64,000 bases of DNA from NCBI GenBank assembly GCA_022539475.1, contig VCMS01000069.1:186001-250000 (forward strand). The letters are read 5' to 3'. The stretch is from Gracilaria domingensis. Its lineage: Eukaryota > Rhodophyta > Florideophyceae > Gracilariales > Gracilariaceae. Each line of letters begins with the position of its first letter. The stretch's first letter is position 1. Below, piece by piece: positions 22,176 to 31,076 of this stretch. The notes under the pieces were generated by a model. It was not told the origin of the DNA. It searched no databases and worked only from the letters and a program-made list of their open reading frames with translations. The translations under genes and the position numbers were made by a program.

Positions 22176-25100
22176 ATGAAGCCAACTCGTGTTCGAAAGC
22201 GTACGCAAAGCGTGACTCTTCGCACTCGGCGGAGCACTCGATTATTGCAAGGTGGAATGCGGGTTTCTCTGCAGATGGATATTGAGGATGAAGGAAAGGT
22301 GATAGTCGGGGAAGCGTTGTTGCATGGAATTGGAAGTGTTCTACGCCGCGAGTTGCTCGGGAAGCAATTGGACCCAGGTCTTGTGGTGGTTCATAATATT
22401 CTCATCAGTCGAAGCGGTCAGACGTTCTACCCTTACCGGGCGGAGGGCCTGGATCTTCCACAATATATCCAGGATCTCCGGACGGCCGCTCCTTGGGATG
22501 GGAAAATGATGGAACCGGTGGCAGCCAGCATTCCGGCGTCCAAGCGAGGAACGGGGAGCGCTATGAGTGAGGTGATGACGCCGACAAGCCGCACGGAGCC
22601 AATTCGAAGTTCATCAACACCGAGAGGTAGCGCATCAGTAGCACCTCCGCGGGCAGGTCCGTCGTCTATTACGAAGCGGTCTATGGAGACGAGAGCATCC
22701 CCAGCTACGAAGCGGACAGGTCAAACAAAGTCTACCTCCGCTACGAAGCCCACTGCGTCGAAAAGGGCTTCTCCTGCGATGAATCAGACCGTCGACACAA
22801 GGGGAACTTCTGCGTCGAAACAGACGGTTCAGCAGGGGACGGCTGTGCAAGAGGAGGAAGATGAGATCATGAAAGGTCCCCTTCCAGACGCGGATGCGCA
22901 ATCCGCGCAAGGAGCTGGTCCATCTGTACCCCAAACTGCACCAGAAACTGCGGAGCAGCAGGACGATGACGTTGTGCTTCTATCCGCAAGAATGGCACGT
23001 TCAAGTGTTTCTGGCGAGCGGTCTGGAACACAAGGGACACCTACTCGGAGCAAGACGTACAGACGAATTCGTCAGAAGGTACCAAAGGTGAACCCCAATC
23101 AGTACCGGATGGTTGTTGTTACTGTTGACATCACTCTGGTGGACACTCCGCCCAATTTACTCCGTGGAGTAAGTAAACGCCACGTTGAAGCCCTTGTGAA
23201 GAGTATGGAGGAGCGGGGGATATTGCAGTCGATGGGTTCTCCAGTGGTGGCCTTACAAGATGCTACTACGGGAGAGAGGGATACTGACAAGGGACGCCTA
23301 ACGAAGAAGTGCTTCATTGTAGATGGTTTGCATCGTCTGAAAGCTATACAATATTTGGCAGGGACTGGTGCACCGAAGTGGAAGCGATTAGCCAAGTTTT
23401 GGCGTTGCAATCTGCTGACACGAAGAGATGGGAGGCCCATTGGGATGAAGGAATTGTTATGTGTTGCTTCGTACCTCAATGAGTCGACGAGTACCATGCG
23501 AAGGATGATGTTTGCAGACAAGATACACTCTATAGTTAGTGTGGTCGCCATTCTAATTGAAGATGTTGAGGGGGTGACGCCGGCAGACGTGGATCCTGCA
23601 GAAGTGACAGAAGTGTTGAAGGAGAGCCAACTGATTGGGACTGTGCAAGAGCGTCAGTACCTGAGATATGCCAATGTCGCCCTGCAACTCATGTCTCGTG
23701 AGGGAATGCTGGCCCATTTCGAGGATATATGTGAGACTGTGAGTGACATAGGTCTCACACATCTGTCCCATACTCCGCTATATGTTTTGGATGCCGAGGA
23801 GTTTTCCTTCATTCTTGATTGTCTTCAGATGTTTCTATTGAAGGGCAAGTCGACGAAGACGAAGCAATGGAAAAGCTTTGAGGAGGTTCGAGGTTTCTTT
23901 TATGATAGAGCAGTGTCTCTGTTCCGCGCGGCTCGAGCAGTGAGGAATGAACTGAACGAGGAAGAGTCCATGGAAGTGTTCCTGAAACGCGAAGTCAGTC
24001 TTTCTGCTCCATCGAATGAAGATGACGTTGAAGACCCAGACAACAACGCAGCTGTGTATCAGTTCCTTTTGGGACAAGTTGTGAACTTCAACACATTGCC
24101 GCGTGTTCGGAGCAGGACGAACTCAATTAGAACTGCCACGACTTCCGTTCAGAATCGATTGCGGACGATGCTCAAGGTAATTCCGCCCCCCGCACCAGTG
24201 AAGCAGTCCGTGACGAAGAGGAGGACTCCCGCTGCTGCTGCTGCAACATCTGCCAGTGAAGAAGGGGAGCCGCGAAGAGGTGCACGAGAACGGGCGCAGG
24301 TGAGTTATAGGGAAATTGAACACGGCCGAAATCGAGGTGCCATAGAAGTTCTGGATTGCTCTGATGAAGAACGGCGGGCTCCGCCGAGGAAGAAACGGAG
24401 AAAGACTTTCACACAACAGATGAGATCTACTCTGAACAGCATGACACCGGATGACCTGATGTCTCAACTAAATGAACATGTGCTGAGAGGAAGGTCGATG
24501 AAGGTTCAGTTCGTGGCATTGGGAGAGGGAGCGAATGCAGAGATCGCAGGCAGTTCTGCATTTGTGGATGACGATGAGCTTCTTTCTGTGACATTTCCAC
24601 GGGTTGTCACCGTCGAGAAAGATGCTGCGCCAGACGATCAGCAAGAGACAGGTGGGGGGTCATTTGATGACGAGTTACCTACAGCTCTTCCGGAATTTGA
24701 GGAGCACGGACTTGTTCGAGGTGACCCATATGATGGCCCACCGAACCCATCATGGTGCGGGTATGCCAGGCTGAGACCGCAGGAATGGCAAGGGAAAAAC
24801 GTAATTGAGCACAAGGACCCCTGGCTCAGAGTCATTCACTTGCCGAAGGGACATAGGTCGGAGCTGCTAAGTGTCTCGAATCTCAGAGATGTACACCATC
24901 TTGTCTTTTGGCACGCTGCAAGGGCTGAACATCGCCTACGGGCGGAGACATTTGGTATGCAGTATCCTCGTACTCGACCGACAGGTATGGATGATGAAGA
25001 GGTGCTGTGGGTTGCTGCGAAGCAGCATGACGAATTTGGGCAAATGTTCTTCGCCCGAATGCAAGCTGAGCTAAGGCAGAATGGATATTGCGTGCTTGAT

Positions 25101-25889
25101 GGCTTTGCGACGGATAATGGTGTCCCTAAATGGGAGGAGTTGGAAGAAGTTCGGGAGTTCGGAGATGTGTCGGGGAAGTTGGTGGACTTCTTCGAGAATG
25201 AGTATGGAGCGATGCCGGATATACGGAAAGGAGAGGAACAGAAGTCGTTTGTTCAAATAATCAACGATGATGAAGGATGGAAGGACGGTAGCGATGGACC
25301 ATTTGAGGGGAGAGTGATGTCGACACGTTGGGGTACGGTGGAGAAGCCGGAGGATAATGAGGAGCTCAGGTGGGTTGTAAGGTCGCGTGCTTTACTTGAT
25401 GTTCGAATGGGTACAATTGCTGCGGCTTTGGGACTATGGGACAATGAAAGGGAAGCTGTGAAGATGTACACTCCGAAAACTGGTGGTCGATTTCTGGGGA
25501 CGACGAGAAAGTGCAAGCGCCAAACGCTGCACACCGACTTCAGTGGTCTGGTTACGAAGGAAACAATGAATACTGGCAACCCCGGATACTTTGTAATGGC
25601 CTCTGGGAAAGAGGGCTTTCCTCTCTGGGTGAGCGCTGGAAGCCATCAACTGGTGGGGATGAAGAACCAACAGTTGCGAGTGATGTCGGAGGTGTATCCA
25701 GCGAAGAAGATAATCATCCCACCGTACTCTGTATTCGTGGGCCGTGGTGATGTGACAAAAGCTGGAGCAAGTGGGAAGGACAAGGTGGATAGGCCCGAGT
25801 CTATGGATTTGCTGGTTAGATACCACATGTACATGGTACCAGAGGGCTACGCACTACCTGATGCTGTTCATCGGGTGCGGGATTTCTGA
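22176..25889 (+). CDS. ParB-like/2OG-Fe(II) dioxygenase fusion protein, copy 2, probably truncated
   Basis: The frame encodes 1237 residues. Residues 1-110 form a basic N-terminus not recognised. Residues 110-305 are a Ser/Thr/Pro linker in which short phrases around SATK/SPATKR recur. From about residue 312 there is a ParB/sulfiredoxin-like domain with DGLHR at 383-387. A helical middle and a basic stretch, PRKKRRKTF, follow. The C-terminal 350 residues are a double-stranded beta-helix dioxygenase with the HxD pair at 1119 and 1121. At the distal iron ligand, residue 1195, copy 2 has lysine where copy 1 has histidine. TGA at 25887-25889 replaces an arginine codon of copy 1 and removes the acidic tail of about 68 codons. 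The fold suggests oxidation of a nucleic acid or protein partner, but this copy is likely inactive in that half. It is head-to-head with the methyltransferase/SET gene. Confidence 0.75.
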   Translation: MKPTRVRKRTQSVTLRTRRSTRLLQGGMRVSLQMDIEDEGKVIVGEALLHGIGSVLRRELLGKQLDPGLVVVHNILISRSGQTFYPYRAEGLDLPQYIQDLRTAAPWDGKMMEPVAASIPASKRGTGSAMSEVMTPTSRTEPIRSSSTPRGSASVAPPRAGPSSITKRSMETRASPATKRTGQTKSTSATKPTASKRASPAMNQTVDTRGTSASKQTVQQGTAVQEEEDEIMKGPLPDADAQSAQGAGPSVPQTAPETAEQQDDDVVLLSARMARSSVSGERSGTQGTPTRSKTYRRIRQKVPKVNPNQYRMVVVTVDITLVDTPPNLLRGVSKRHVEALVKSMEERGILQSMGSPVVALQDATTGERDTDKGRLTKKCFIVDGLHRLKAIQYLAGTGAPKWKRLAKFWRCNLLTRRDGRPIGMKELLCVASYLNESTSTMRRMMFADKIHSIVSVVAILIEDVEGVTPADVDPAEVTEVLKESQLIGTVQERQYLRYANVALQLMSREGMLAHFEDICETVSDIGLTHLSHTPLYVLDAEEFSFILDCLQMFLLKGKSTKTKQWKSFEEVRGFFYDRAVSLFRAARAVRNELNEEESMEVFLKREVSLSAPSNEDDVEDPDNNAAVYQFLLGQVVNFNTLPRVRSRTNSIRTATTSVQNRLRTMLKVIPPPAPVKQSVTKRRTPAAAAATSASEEGEPRRGARERAQVSYREIEHGRNRGAIEVLDCSDEERRAPPRKKRRKTFTQQMRSTLNSMTPDDLMSQLNEHVLRGRSMKVQFVALGEGANAEIAGSSAFVDDDELLSVTFPRVVTVEKDAAPDDQQETGGGSFDDELPTALPEFEEHGLVRGDPYDGPPNPSWCGYARLRPQEWQGKNVIEHKDPWLRVIHLPKGHRSELLSVSNLRDVHHLVFWHAARAEHRLRAETFGMQYPRTRPTGMDDEEVLWVAAKQHDEFGQMFFARMQAELRQNGYCVLDGFATDNGVPKWEELEEVREFGDVSGKLVDFFENEYGAMPDIRKGEEQKSFVQIINDDEGWKDGSDGPFEGRVMSTRWGTVEKPEDNEELRWVVRSRALLDVRMGTIAAALGLWDNEREAVKMYTPKTGGRFLGTTRKCKRQTLHTDFSGLVTKETMNTGNPGYFVMASGKEGFPLWVSAGSHQLVGMKNQQLRVMSEVYPAKKIIIPPYSVFVGRGDVTKAGASGKDKVDRPESMDLLVRYHMYMVPEGYALPDAVHRVRDF

Positions 25890-26093
25890 CCCACGTTTGT
25901 CAATTGTGACGGGGAGGAGGAGGGGGAGGATGAACTGTTGTCCGATAAGGAGGGTGGGGCGGTTGACATGGACGAAGACCAAGTGGTCGTGGAGATTGGT
26001 GTGGAAGCGGACGCCGGTAGAACCGAAGTGCTCGAGAGTAGTAGTGATGACGATTTGCCAATAATGAGGCTGCGAGCGCCTCGAAGTGGATGA
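25890..26093 (+). pseudogene. orphaned acidic tail of the ParB/dioxygenase gene, copy 2
   Basis: These codons match the C-terminal tail of copy 1 (2790-2993) in the same frame after the premature TGA. The tail is rich in Asp and Glu. Confidence 0.7.
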
Positions 26094-26357
26094 GAATGAG
26101 ATGATTAGTAAATTATGTGTGTCTTGCGAGTATTAAGAGTAGTATACTATTACAAGGCTATACATATGAACATAGAAAAGGTGCGGCAGGCTGATAATTG
26201 AACAAATGTCAAACGTCTTTGGTCCAGTTGCGTCTAATTGCAACATGCCAAATGCTCGGTATCGTTACCATCATTGGTGGCACCAGTCAATTCGCAATTG
26301 AACATGTAGCGTCCTAACACTTCTGAAACTGCACTTAAGGTTGCTTTTAAGAGAAGT

Positions 26358-27269
26358 ATGAAACTGAGAAGTCTATGCAGTTCCTGTCTATGCTGTACTT
26401 GTGACAGTATGGTCACTGTATCAGGAAAAATGGCAGAGGAACAGAGAGACTTGGCGGAAATTTCACCCAATACTTTGTCTAAGTTCATATATGCCAATGG
26501 TTACGGTATATTAAGTTCCGTTGATGGAGCGTTGAGAAGAGAAGGAGAGTCAGTTCTAGAAGACGTTGTGAAGTGTATGAAGTTCATTGACGAACGTGTT
26601 GGTTTCGGACTTGTCACAGGGGGTGATGTGGGCGACGTGGAGGGGAAAATGGAAGGACTCAGAGACTATAAGTTTGGTGTCTCGGCGAATCATGGAGCTT
26701 TCCTGCGTTTCTCTGACGAGAGGGAAATTAAGGGTGCATTCAATGATCACACCCTTGACCACACTGTTGACGGACTACTGTTCCTGGCAAGGGATTTGAA
26801 TAGGAGGCATGGTATTGTGAATGATGACGAGAAGGGGTTCGTGGAGACCAGAAGTGATAGTGGCCTTCCCAATTTCGTGTACAACAAACTGTGGCAGTGG
26901 AGAGAAGAAGTGGATTCTGCTATTGGGGACCTGTTGCAGAAGATGGATGCGTTTGTTATCTATCCCGGCGATAAAAGTTGCGAAATTGTGGACAAGCGAT
27001 ACACAAAAGGAAGCGGAGGAGAAAATCTTGTGGATAATGAACCGAGATTTATTGATACGGATGACGTCGTGACGTTCGGAAGTGCTTTGAGCGACGGGCC
27101 TTTGCATGAGGTAGGCGTGTACGGCGTTCACGTCAAAGAAGATTGTATCCCGGGTGGAGTACACAACCTGTTCGAAAGCGTGGAGGATGTACATTCGACA
27201 ATTATGTTGGTGGCTCTGTTGTACGGCTACGAGGAAAAGCAGCACGATAAAAACCACCATGATTCATAA
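26358..27269 (+). CDS. HAD-phosphatase-like pseudoenzyme A, copy 2
   Basis: The predicted protein has 303 residues and is clearly related to the convergent HAD gene at 27322-28272, with matching NGYxxxSxxDG, CMKxIxxRVGF, SGLPNFxYN and DGPLxE blocks. HAD motif I reads SVDGA (residues 54-58). The nucleophile Asp is Ser and the following Thr is Ala, so phosphoryl transfer is not expected. MAEEQRD at residue 25 aligns with MYNSEVR of its partner and may be the true start; the extra N-terminus is cysteine-rich. This copy is intact while copy 1 is frameshifted. A role as a regulator or as a scrambled relic of the active partner is possible. Confidence 0.75.
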   Translation: MKLRSLCSSCLCCTCDSMVTVSGKMAEEQRDLAEISPNTLSKFIYANGYGILSSVDGALRREGESVLEDVVKCMKFIDERVGFGLVTGGDVGDVEGKMEGLRDYKFGVSANHGAFLRFSDEREIKGAFNDHTLDHTVDGLLFLARDLNRRHGIVNDDEKGFVETRSDSGLPNFVYNKLWQWREEVDSAIGDLLQKMDAFVIYPGDKSCEIVDKRYTKGSGGENLVDNEPRFIDTDDVVTFGSALSDGPLHEVGVYGVHVKEDCIPGGVHNLFESVEDVHSTIMLVALLYGYEEKQHDKNHHDS

Positions 27270-27321
27270 AAGGGTATTGAGATATATACGACACTTTTAT
27301 TACTGAGATCTCATATCCTAG

Positions 27322-28272
27322 CTAAGTATTACAGGCATCGTAGCACTTGAAACAAATTCCAAGAGCATTTCTAAACCATTGACACTTGCATTTTCTGTAC
27401 CCGTACAGTTCTGCCACCCTTCTGATGGTCTCATGCACGTCCTCCACCCCATCAACAAGATATGTTACCGCTGCTGGATGGTCTTCTCCCTTCACATGAA
27501 CTGCCAAGGTTGCCATTTCATATAGAGGGCCATCATTGGAAGCATTCCCGAAAGCAACGATTAAATGTGTGTCGAACTGGGGGTCGTTTTCAACCAAGGC
27601 TAGCGCCCCACTATTTTTCGTGAAACGAATGTCCCCTATGTCACAGTTTTCATCTTGAGGGTACGCAACCAGGTTCGGAAAGGATGTCAACACTTTTGAA
27701 ATACCGGAGTTAACTTCTGTTTTCCACTTCGACAGTCCATTGTACGTGAAGTTAGGGAGTCCACTGTCTTTTCTAGTGCTCACCACTGCTTGTTGACGCT
27801 TTTCGTGAAGTCCGTGCGATTCATTTAAGGAGAGTGCAAGTCTCTCAAGTTCGGCTGCACATCTTTCGTAACCTTCCCTGTCAAGGTCCTGATCAATTTC
27901 GGTACCATTGGATAATCTCATCCGTGCGCCTTGGTTTCCAGAGATGCCAAAAGTGTAGCCACCCAGGTGCTCCATGAAACTCTCGGCATCCTCTATATCT
28001 CGCCCAGTAGCAATTACGAAACCAACGCGTGCATTGATGTACTTCATGCATTTGACTGTTTCGGCAGGAATGTTCTCCCCAGCTCTTTTCAGAGTACCGT
28101 CAATATCACTAATCACGGCGTAGCCATTTTCGAATATTTCGTTAGCCAGCTGCTGAGGAGTTACTTCTTGGGCTCTAACTTCTGAGTTATACATGTTTTG
28201 AAAGCTTTCGAAACGGTTCGTTTTGCAAATGAGTGTGGGTATACGAATGAGAAGGATGTGATTGATGTTCAC
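27322..28272 (-). CDS. HAD phosphatase B, trehalose-6-phosphate-phosphatase-like, copy 2
   Basis: The predicted protein has 316 residues. HAD motif I is VISDIDGTL, with the nucleophile Asp56 and the acid/base Asp58. ATGRD follows in the motif II region, then GISGNQGARM and a late FGNASNDGPLYEMA, which stands in the place of the metal-binding motif IV (GDxxxD). The layout is closest to the trehalose-phosphatase/Cof-type sugar phosphatases, but the substrate is not certain. MYNSEVR (28194) is an alternative start that aligns with the paralogue. The C-terminus is cysteine-rich (KCKC and CFKCYDAC). It ends 52 bp from the convergent HAD A gene. The copy-1 version is frameshifted. Confidence 0.78.
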   Translation of the reverse strand: MNINHILLIRIPTLICKTNRFESFQNMYNSEVRAQEVTPQQLANEIFENGYAVISDIDGTLKRAGENIPAETVKCMKYINARVGFVIATGRDIEDAESFMEHLGGYTFGISGNQGARMRLSNGTEIDQDLDREGYERCAAELERLALSLNESHGLHEKRQQAVVSTRKDSGLPNFTYNGLSKWKTEVNSGISKVLTSFPNLVAYPQDENCDIGDIRFTKNSGALALVENDPQFDTHLIVAFGNASNDGPLYEMATLAVHVKGEDHPAAVTYLVDGVEDVHETIRRVAELYGYRKCKCQWFRNALGICFKCYDACNT

Positions 28273-28820
28273 AAGGTGTTTCGTAGTATAAAAAGAGTCT
28301 AAGAACGACCATATACGGGTATTGTAGTACTGTTTTAAAACGTTACTACGACGAGAAGCTTTTGCATCGATTTGTAGTAAAGAAAGGATGATTTAGTCAT
28401 AAATTATATGTACGGGTTCAAGTGGGTAAAGAAAACTGTAAATATCTTCAACATGAGCTTAGAAATCAAGATCAGTAAAACAACTTCCATTTAGGTTTGA
28501 AACCCATAAAAGGTTTACCTTACTTTATACGGGTGCCTCAAGTATTGCAAAGGCTTAGTTCTTCAGAAATATCACAATTTCGTACTTGTTTCGTTATTAG
28601 TATCGTGCACTTTAATGATGTGGAATGACCCTTTTCCATCTAGCAAAAACTTAGCCAGGTATTAGTGATAAGGGATGTAGGATTTAAAGGGGCATATTTG
28701 AACCACAGAAGGACGAACAATATAAGTAATGTAATAGGAACAGGTCATTTCGATAAAGTAACTTTTATGTTTAACTATCTCTAAAAGGTTTACAACACCG
28801 AAAAGTCATGTGTTCTAACC
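28273..28820. other. intergenic stretch without a gene
   Basis: This is non-coding sequence nearly identical to 5165-5709. Nothing further is recognised. Confidence 0.7.
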
Positions 28821-29723
28821 TCAAAGCTGGGGGAATGGGGTGGGGGATAACTTTTCCTTAACAACGTTGACGTAGTTCGTATGAAAAGGAGCGTGGTCAG
28901 CGCCTACGATGTTTCTTTCTTTGCGGGAAAAGTCGTAGAAGTACGCGTTCTTAAACTGAAAGTCGGAGAAAGAAGTAAGGAAGCCAACGAGAGTTTTCCC
29001 ATATGCAAGAAGTCGCCCAACGGTCTCTTCCAGGTTGAAAGTAGTACCTGTCTTAAGCGAAACTATCTTCAACAGCTCTTTCATTATTGTGAGCACAACC
29101 GTACTGCACTCCGTAGCGACTACGTCCATAGGAATGAACCCTCTTGAGGCCCCGACGATGTTGAACGCTGATAGCCACACGAGCTTCTCATAATAGCTTA
29201 CGAGAAATGTGTCTTCGTCGACAACCCCGCAAGTGAGACCCATACACCTAAACCTGTCTGCAACGTTGGAGGCCCACTTTCCTGTTGCGAAAGTGAGACC
29301 ATCCGGACTTTGAGGAGTGACACCATCCTGCGGAGCTGCGTTTCTTGAGGGGACACCAACGTATAGGACAACTTTTGAACATGTGTCCACACCGAGCTTC
29401 GAAACCAATGGTATGATGTCTCCATTCTGGAAGAAAACGAGATTCTCTCTGAGCGAATAAGGGCAAGCCTGAATTACGGTCTCCAGGGTGTTCGTTCTTT
29501 CACAAACTAGTATCGGTACATCAGAAAGATGAGAGGTAGCAGCCATGCTGCAGAATTCGTGTGCGGAAATGACCGTATCTTCTTCGTTCGCCAGCATGGT
29601 ACCTATACGCCCCCTTCCAACAATAACGGCCCGAGTCCTTCGGGCGGGAGATGAGGCCTGAGGGACGTCAGAGTATCTGGGACTCGGAGGCGGAGTGGGA
29701 GGCATGTCGCACTGGGAGTTCAT
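28821..29723 (-). CDS. ketopantoate reductase-like NAD(P)-binding protein, copy 2
   Basis: The protein has 300 residues and is the counterpart of 5710-6612, with some 20 residue differences. The GRGRIG turn keeps the GxGxxG pattern (copy 1: GRGLIG). EKLVWLSAFNIVGA is unchanged. The start MNSQCD is chosen to match copy 1; the frame is open for 67 more codons upstream. The gene diverges from the epimerase gene, whose promoter side is deleted in this copy. Confidence 0.65.
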   Translation of the reverse strand: MNSQCDMPPTPPPSPRYSDVPQASSPARRTRAVIVGRGRIGTMLANEEDTVISAHEFCSMAATSHLSDVPILVCERTNTLETVIQACPYSLRENLVFFQNGDIIPLVSKLGVDTCSKVVLYVGVPSRNAAPQDGVTPQSPDGLTFATGKWASNVADRFRCMGLTCGVVDEDTFLVSYYEKLVWLSAFNIVGASRGFIPMDVVATECSTVVLTIMKELLKIVSLKTGTTFNLEETVGRLLAYGKTLVGFLTSFSDFQFKNAYFYDFSRKERNIVGADHAPFHTNYVNVVKEKLSPTPFPQL

Positions 29724-30118
29724 TGCAAGTGTTCGAATCTTTTTGTGTGACGATAGAAATGGAAGATGGGGCGGAGAACTGCTGGGGTAAAGAGTGATAC
29801 TTAAGTAAAAACGGTTCGGAAGCGCAGAACGGGAACATGGTTCACTTTGTGAAAGTGAGCGAAATGTATGATATGTGATTGTACTGAATGAATGATAGGG
29901 CTTGTATGAGACGACAAGCCACAAAGTGTGATGATGTTTTATGAAAGGTAGGTGGAAGAGTAGAAAGTGTGCAATGAATGAAACTGATTTCGAACCTGAG
30001 TTGTAAAGTAGTTAAAGTACGAGTTACGGGGAGCTTGAATACAAGATGAAAGGAGCCATTTTGGCTTCATAAATGACGTGAACGGGTTCTATAGCTTCAC
30101 TTGGATTGCCATAATTGA

Positions 30119-30439
30119 AAGGATGGAGTTGGATTGCGCCCGAATACGTCTATAAAGGTCGTAGAAGCACTTATGAAGGAAGGAGTTGTAGACATGTTAT
30201 TGTTGATGACGGTGGAGCCAGGGTTTGGAGGACAGGCGTTTATGGAGGGTGTTCTTGATAAGGTGCGACATGCAAGGGAGTTGTACCCAAGAATAGGGAT
30301 ACAGGTGGATGGGGGTATTGGACTGAGTACTGTGAAAGGAGTAGTGAAGGCCGGTGCAAACATTTCAGTTGCAGGATCTGTCATCTTTGGCTCGAGTCAC
30401 CCAGCTCATGTCATAGCTGGTTTTCGAAAGGTTGGTTAG
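30119..30439 (+). pseudogene. rpe: ribulose-phosphate 3-epimerase, copy 2, 5'-truncated
   Basis: Only the C-terminal 100 residues remain. They start within LRPNTSIKVVEAL and include VEPGFGGQ, DGGI and a proper end with GSSHPAHVIAGF. The promoter and the first 140 or so codons are missing. The deletion joins sequence matching 7007 to sequence matching about 7449 of copy 1, at short AT-rich matches. With copy 1 also broken, no epimerase gene in this window works. Confidence 0.88.
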
Positions 30440-31076
30440 AGATAGTAGCATAAAATTATTGTTTATTACACTGTGACCTTTACGTGTTATCACGACTATA
30501 TTCTCCGTCTCCATTGGAGATGTATTTCTCTTGTATCACAACCGGGAAAGGATGTGAGAGAACATAAATATATTCCCAGTGATCGCTGAGAGGGAGGATG
30601 AACTACTCTACGTGCTATCATTGTTACCCATCCGGTGTCGAGTGGTGACATATTCTCTTTTTGTCACAACCCACACAGGATGTGACGGAAGAAGATGCCC
30701 CCAGTCGAGACAGAGGGTCAGCTACTCTAAGTACAATCACTAGTCCCTAGCTTGCCTCCACTGGCAATATCTTCCTGTTTTGCTATAACTATCGAGTGAG
30801 GCTATGGTGGAAGAGAAAAATATCGCCGGTCGAGGCGAGGTCGGTGGGGATTATGTGAGCGCGAAAGAGGAGACAGAGAGGTGGCGCTTAAATAGTGGAA
30901 GGTGCGGAGGTGTACAGTAGATGTTTTGCCGGGAAATGGGATGAGGGAAACAGGGAAAATCATGGTGCTGGATATAGCCCGTGTGGTTGGACAGTGGGGG
31001 TGTACAGCACAGTTTAGCTCGATTGCACTGTATCGCAGCGGAAACTTCGATCCAACTACTACTTCTTCTTCTGAAG
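30440..31076. other. spacer upstream of coiled-coil gene, copy 2
   Basis: This non-coding sequence is shared with copy 1. CTTAAATA near 30888, about 185 bp before the ATG, could be a core promoter element. No gene is seen. Confidence 0.5.
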
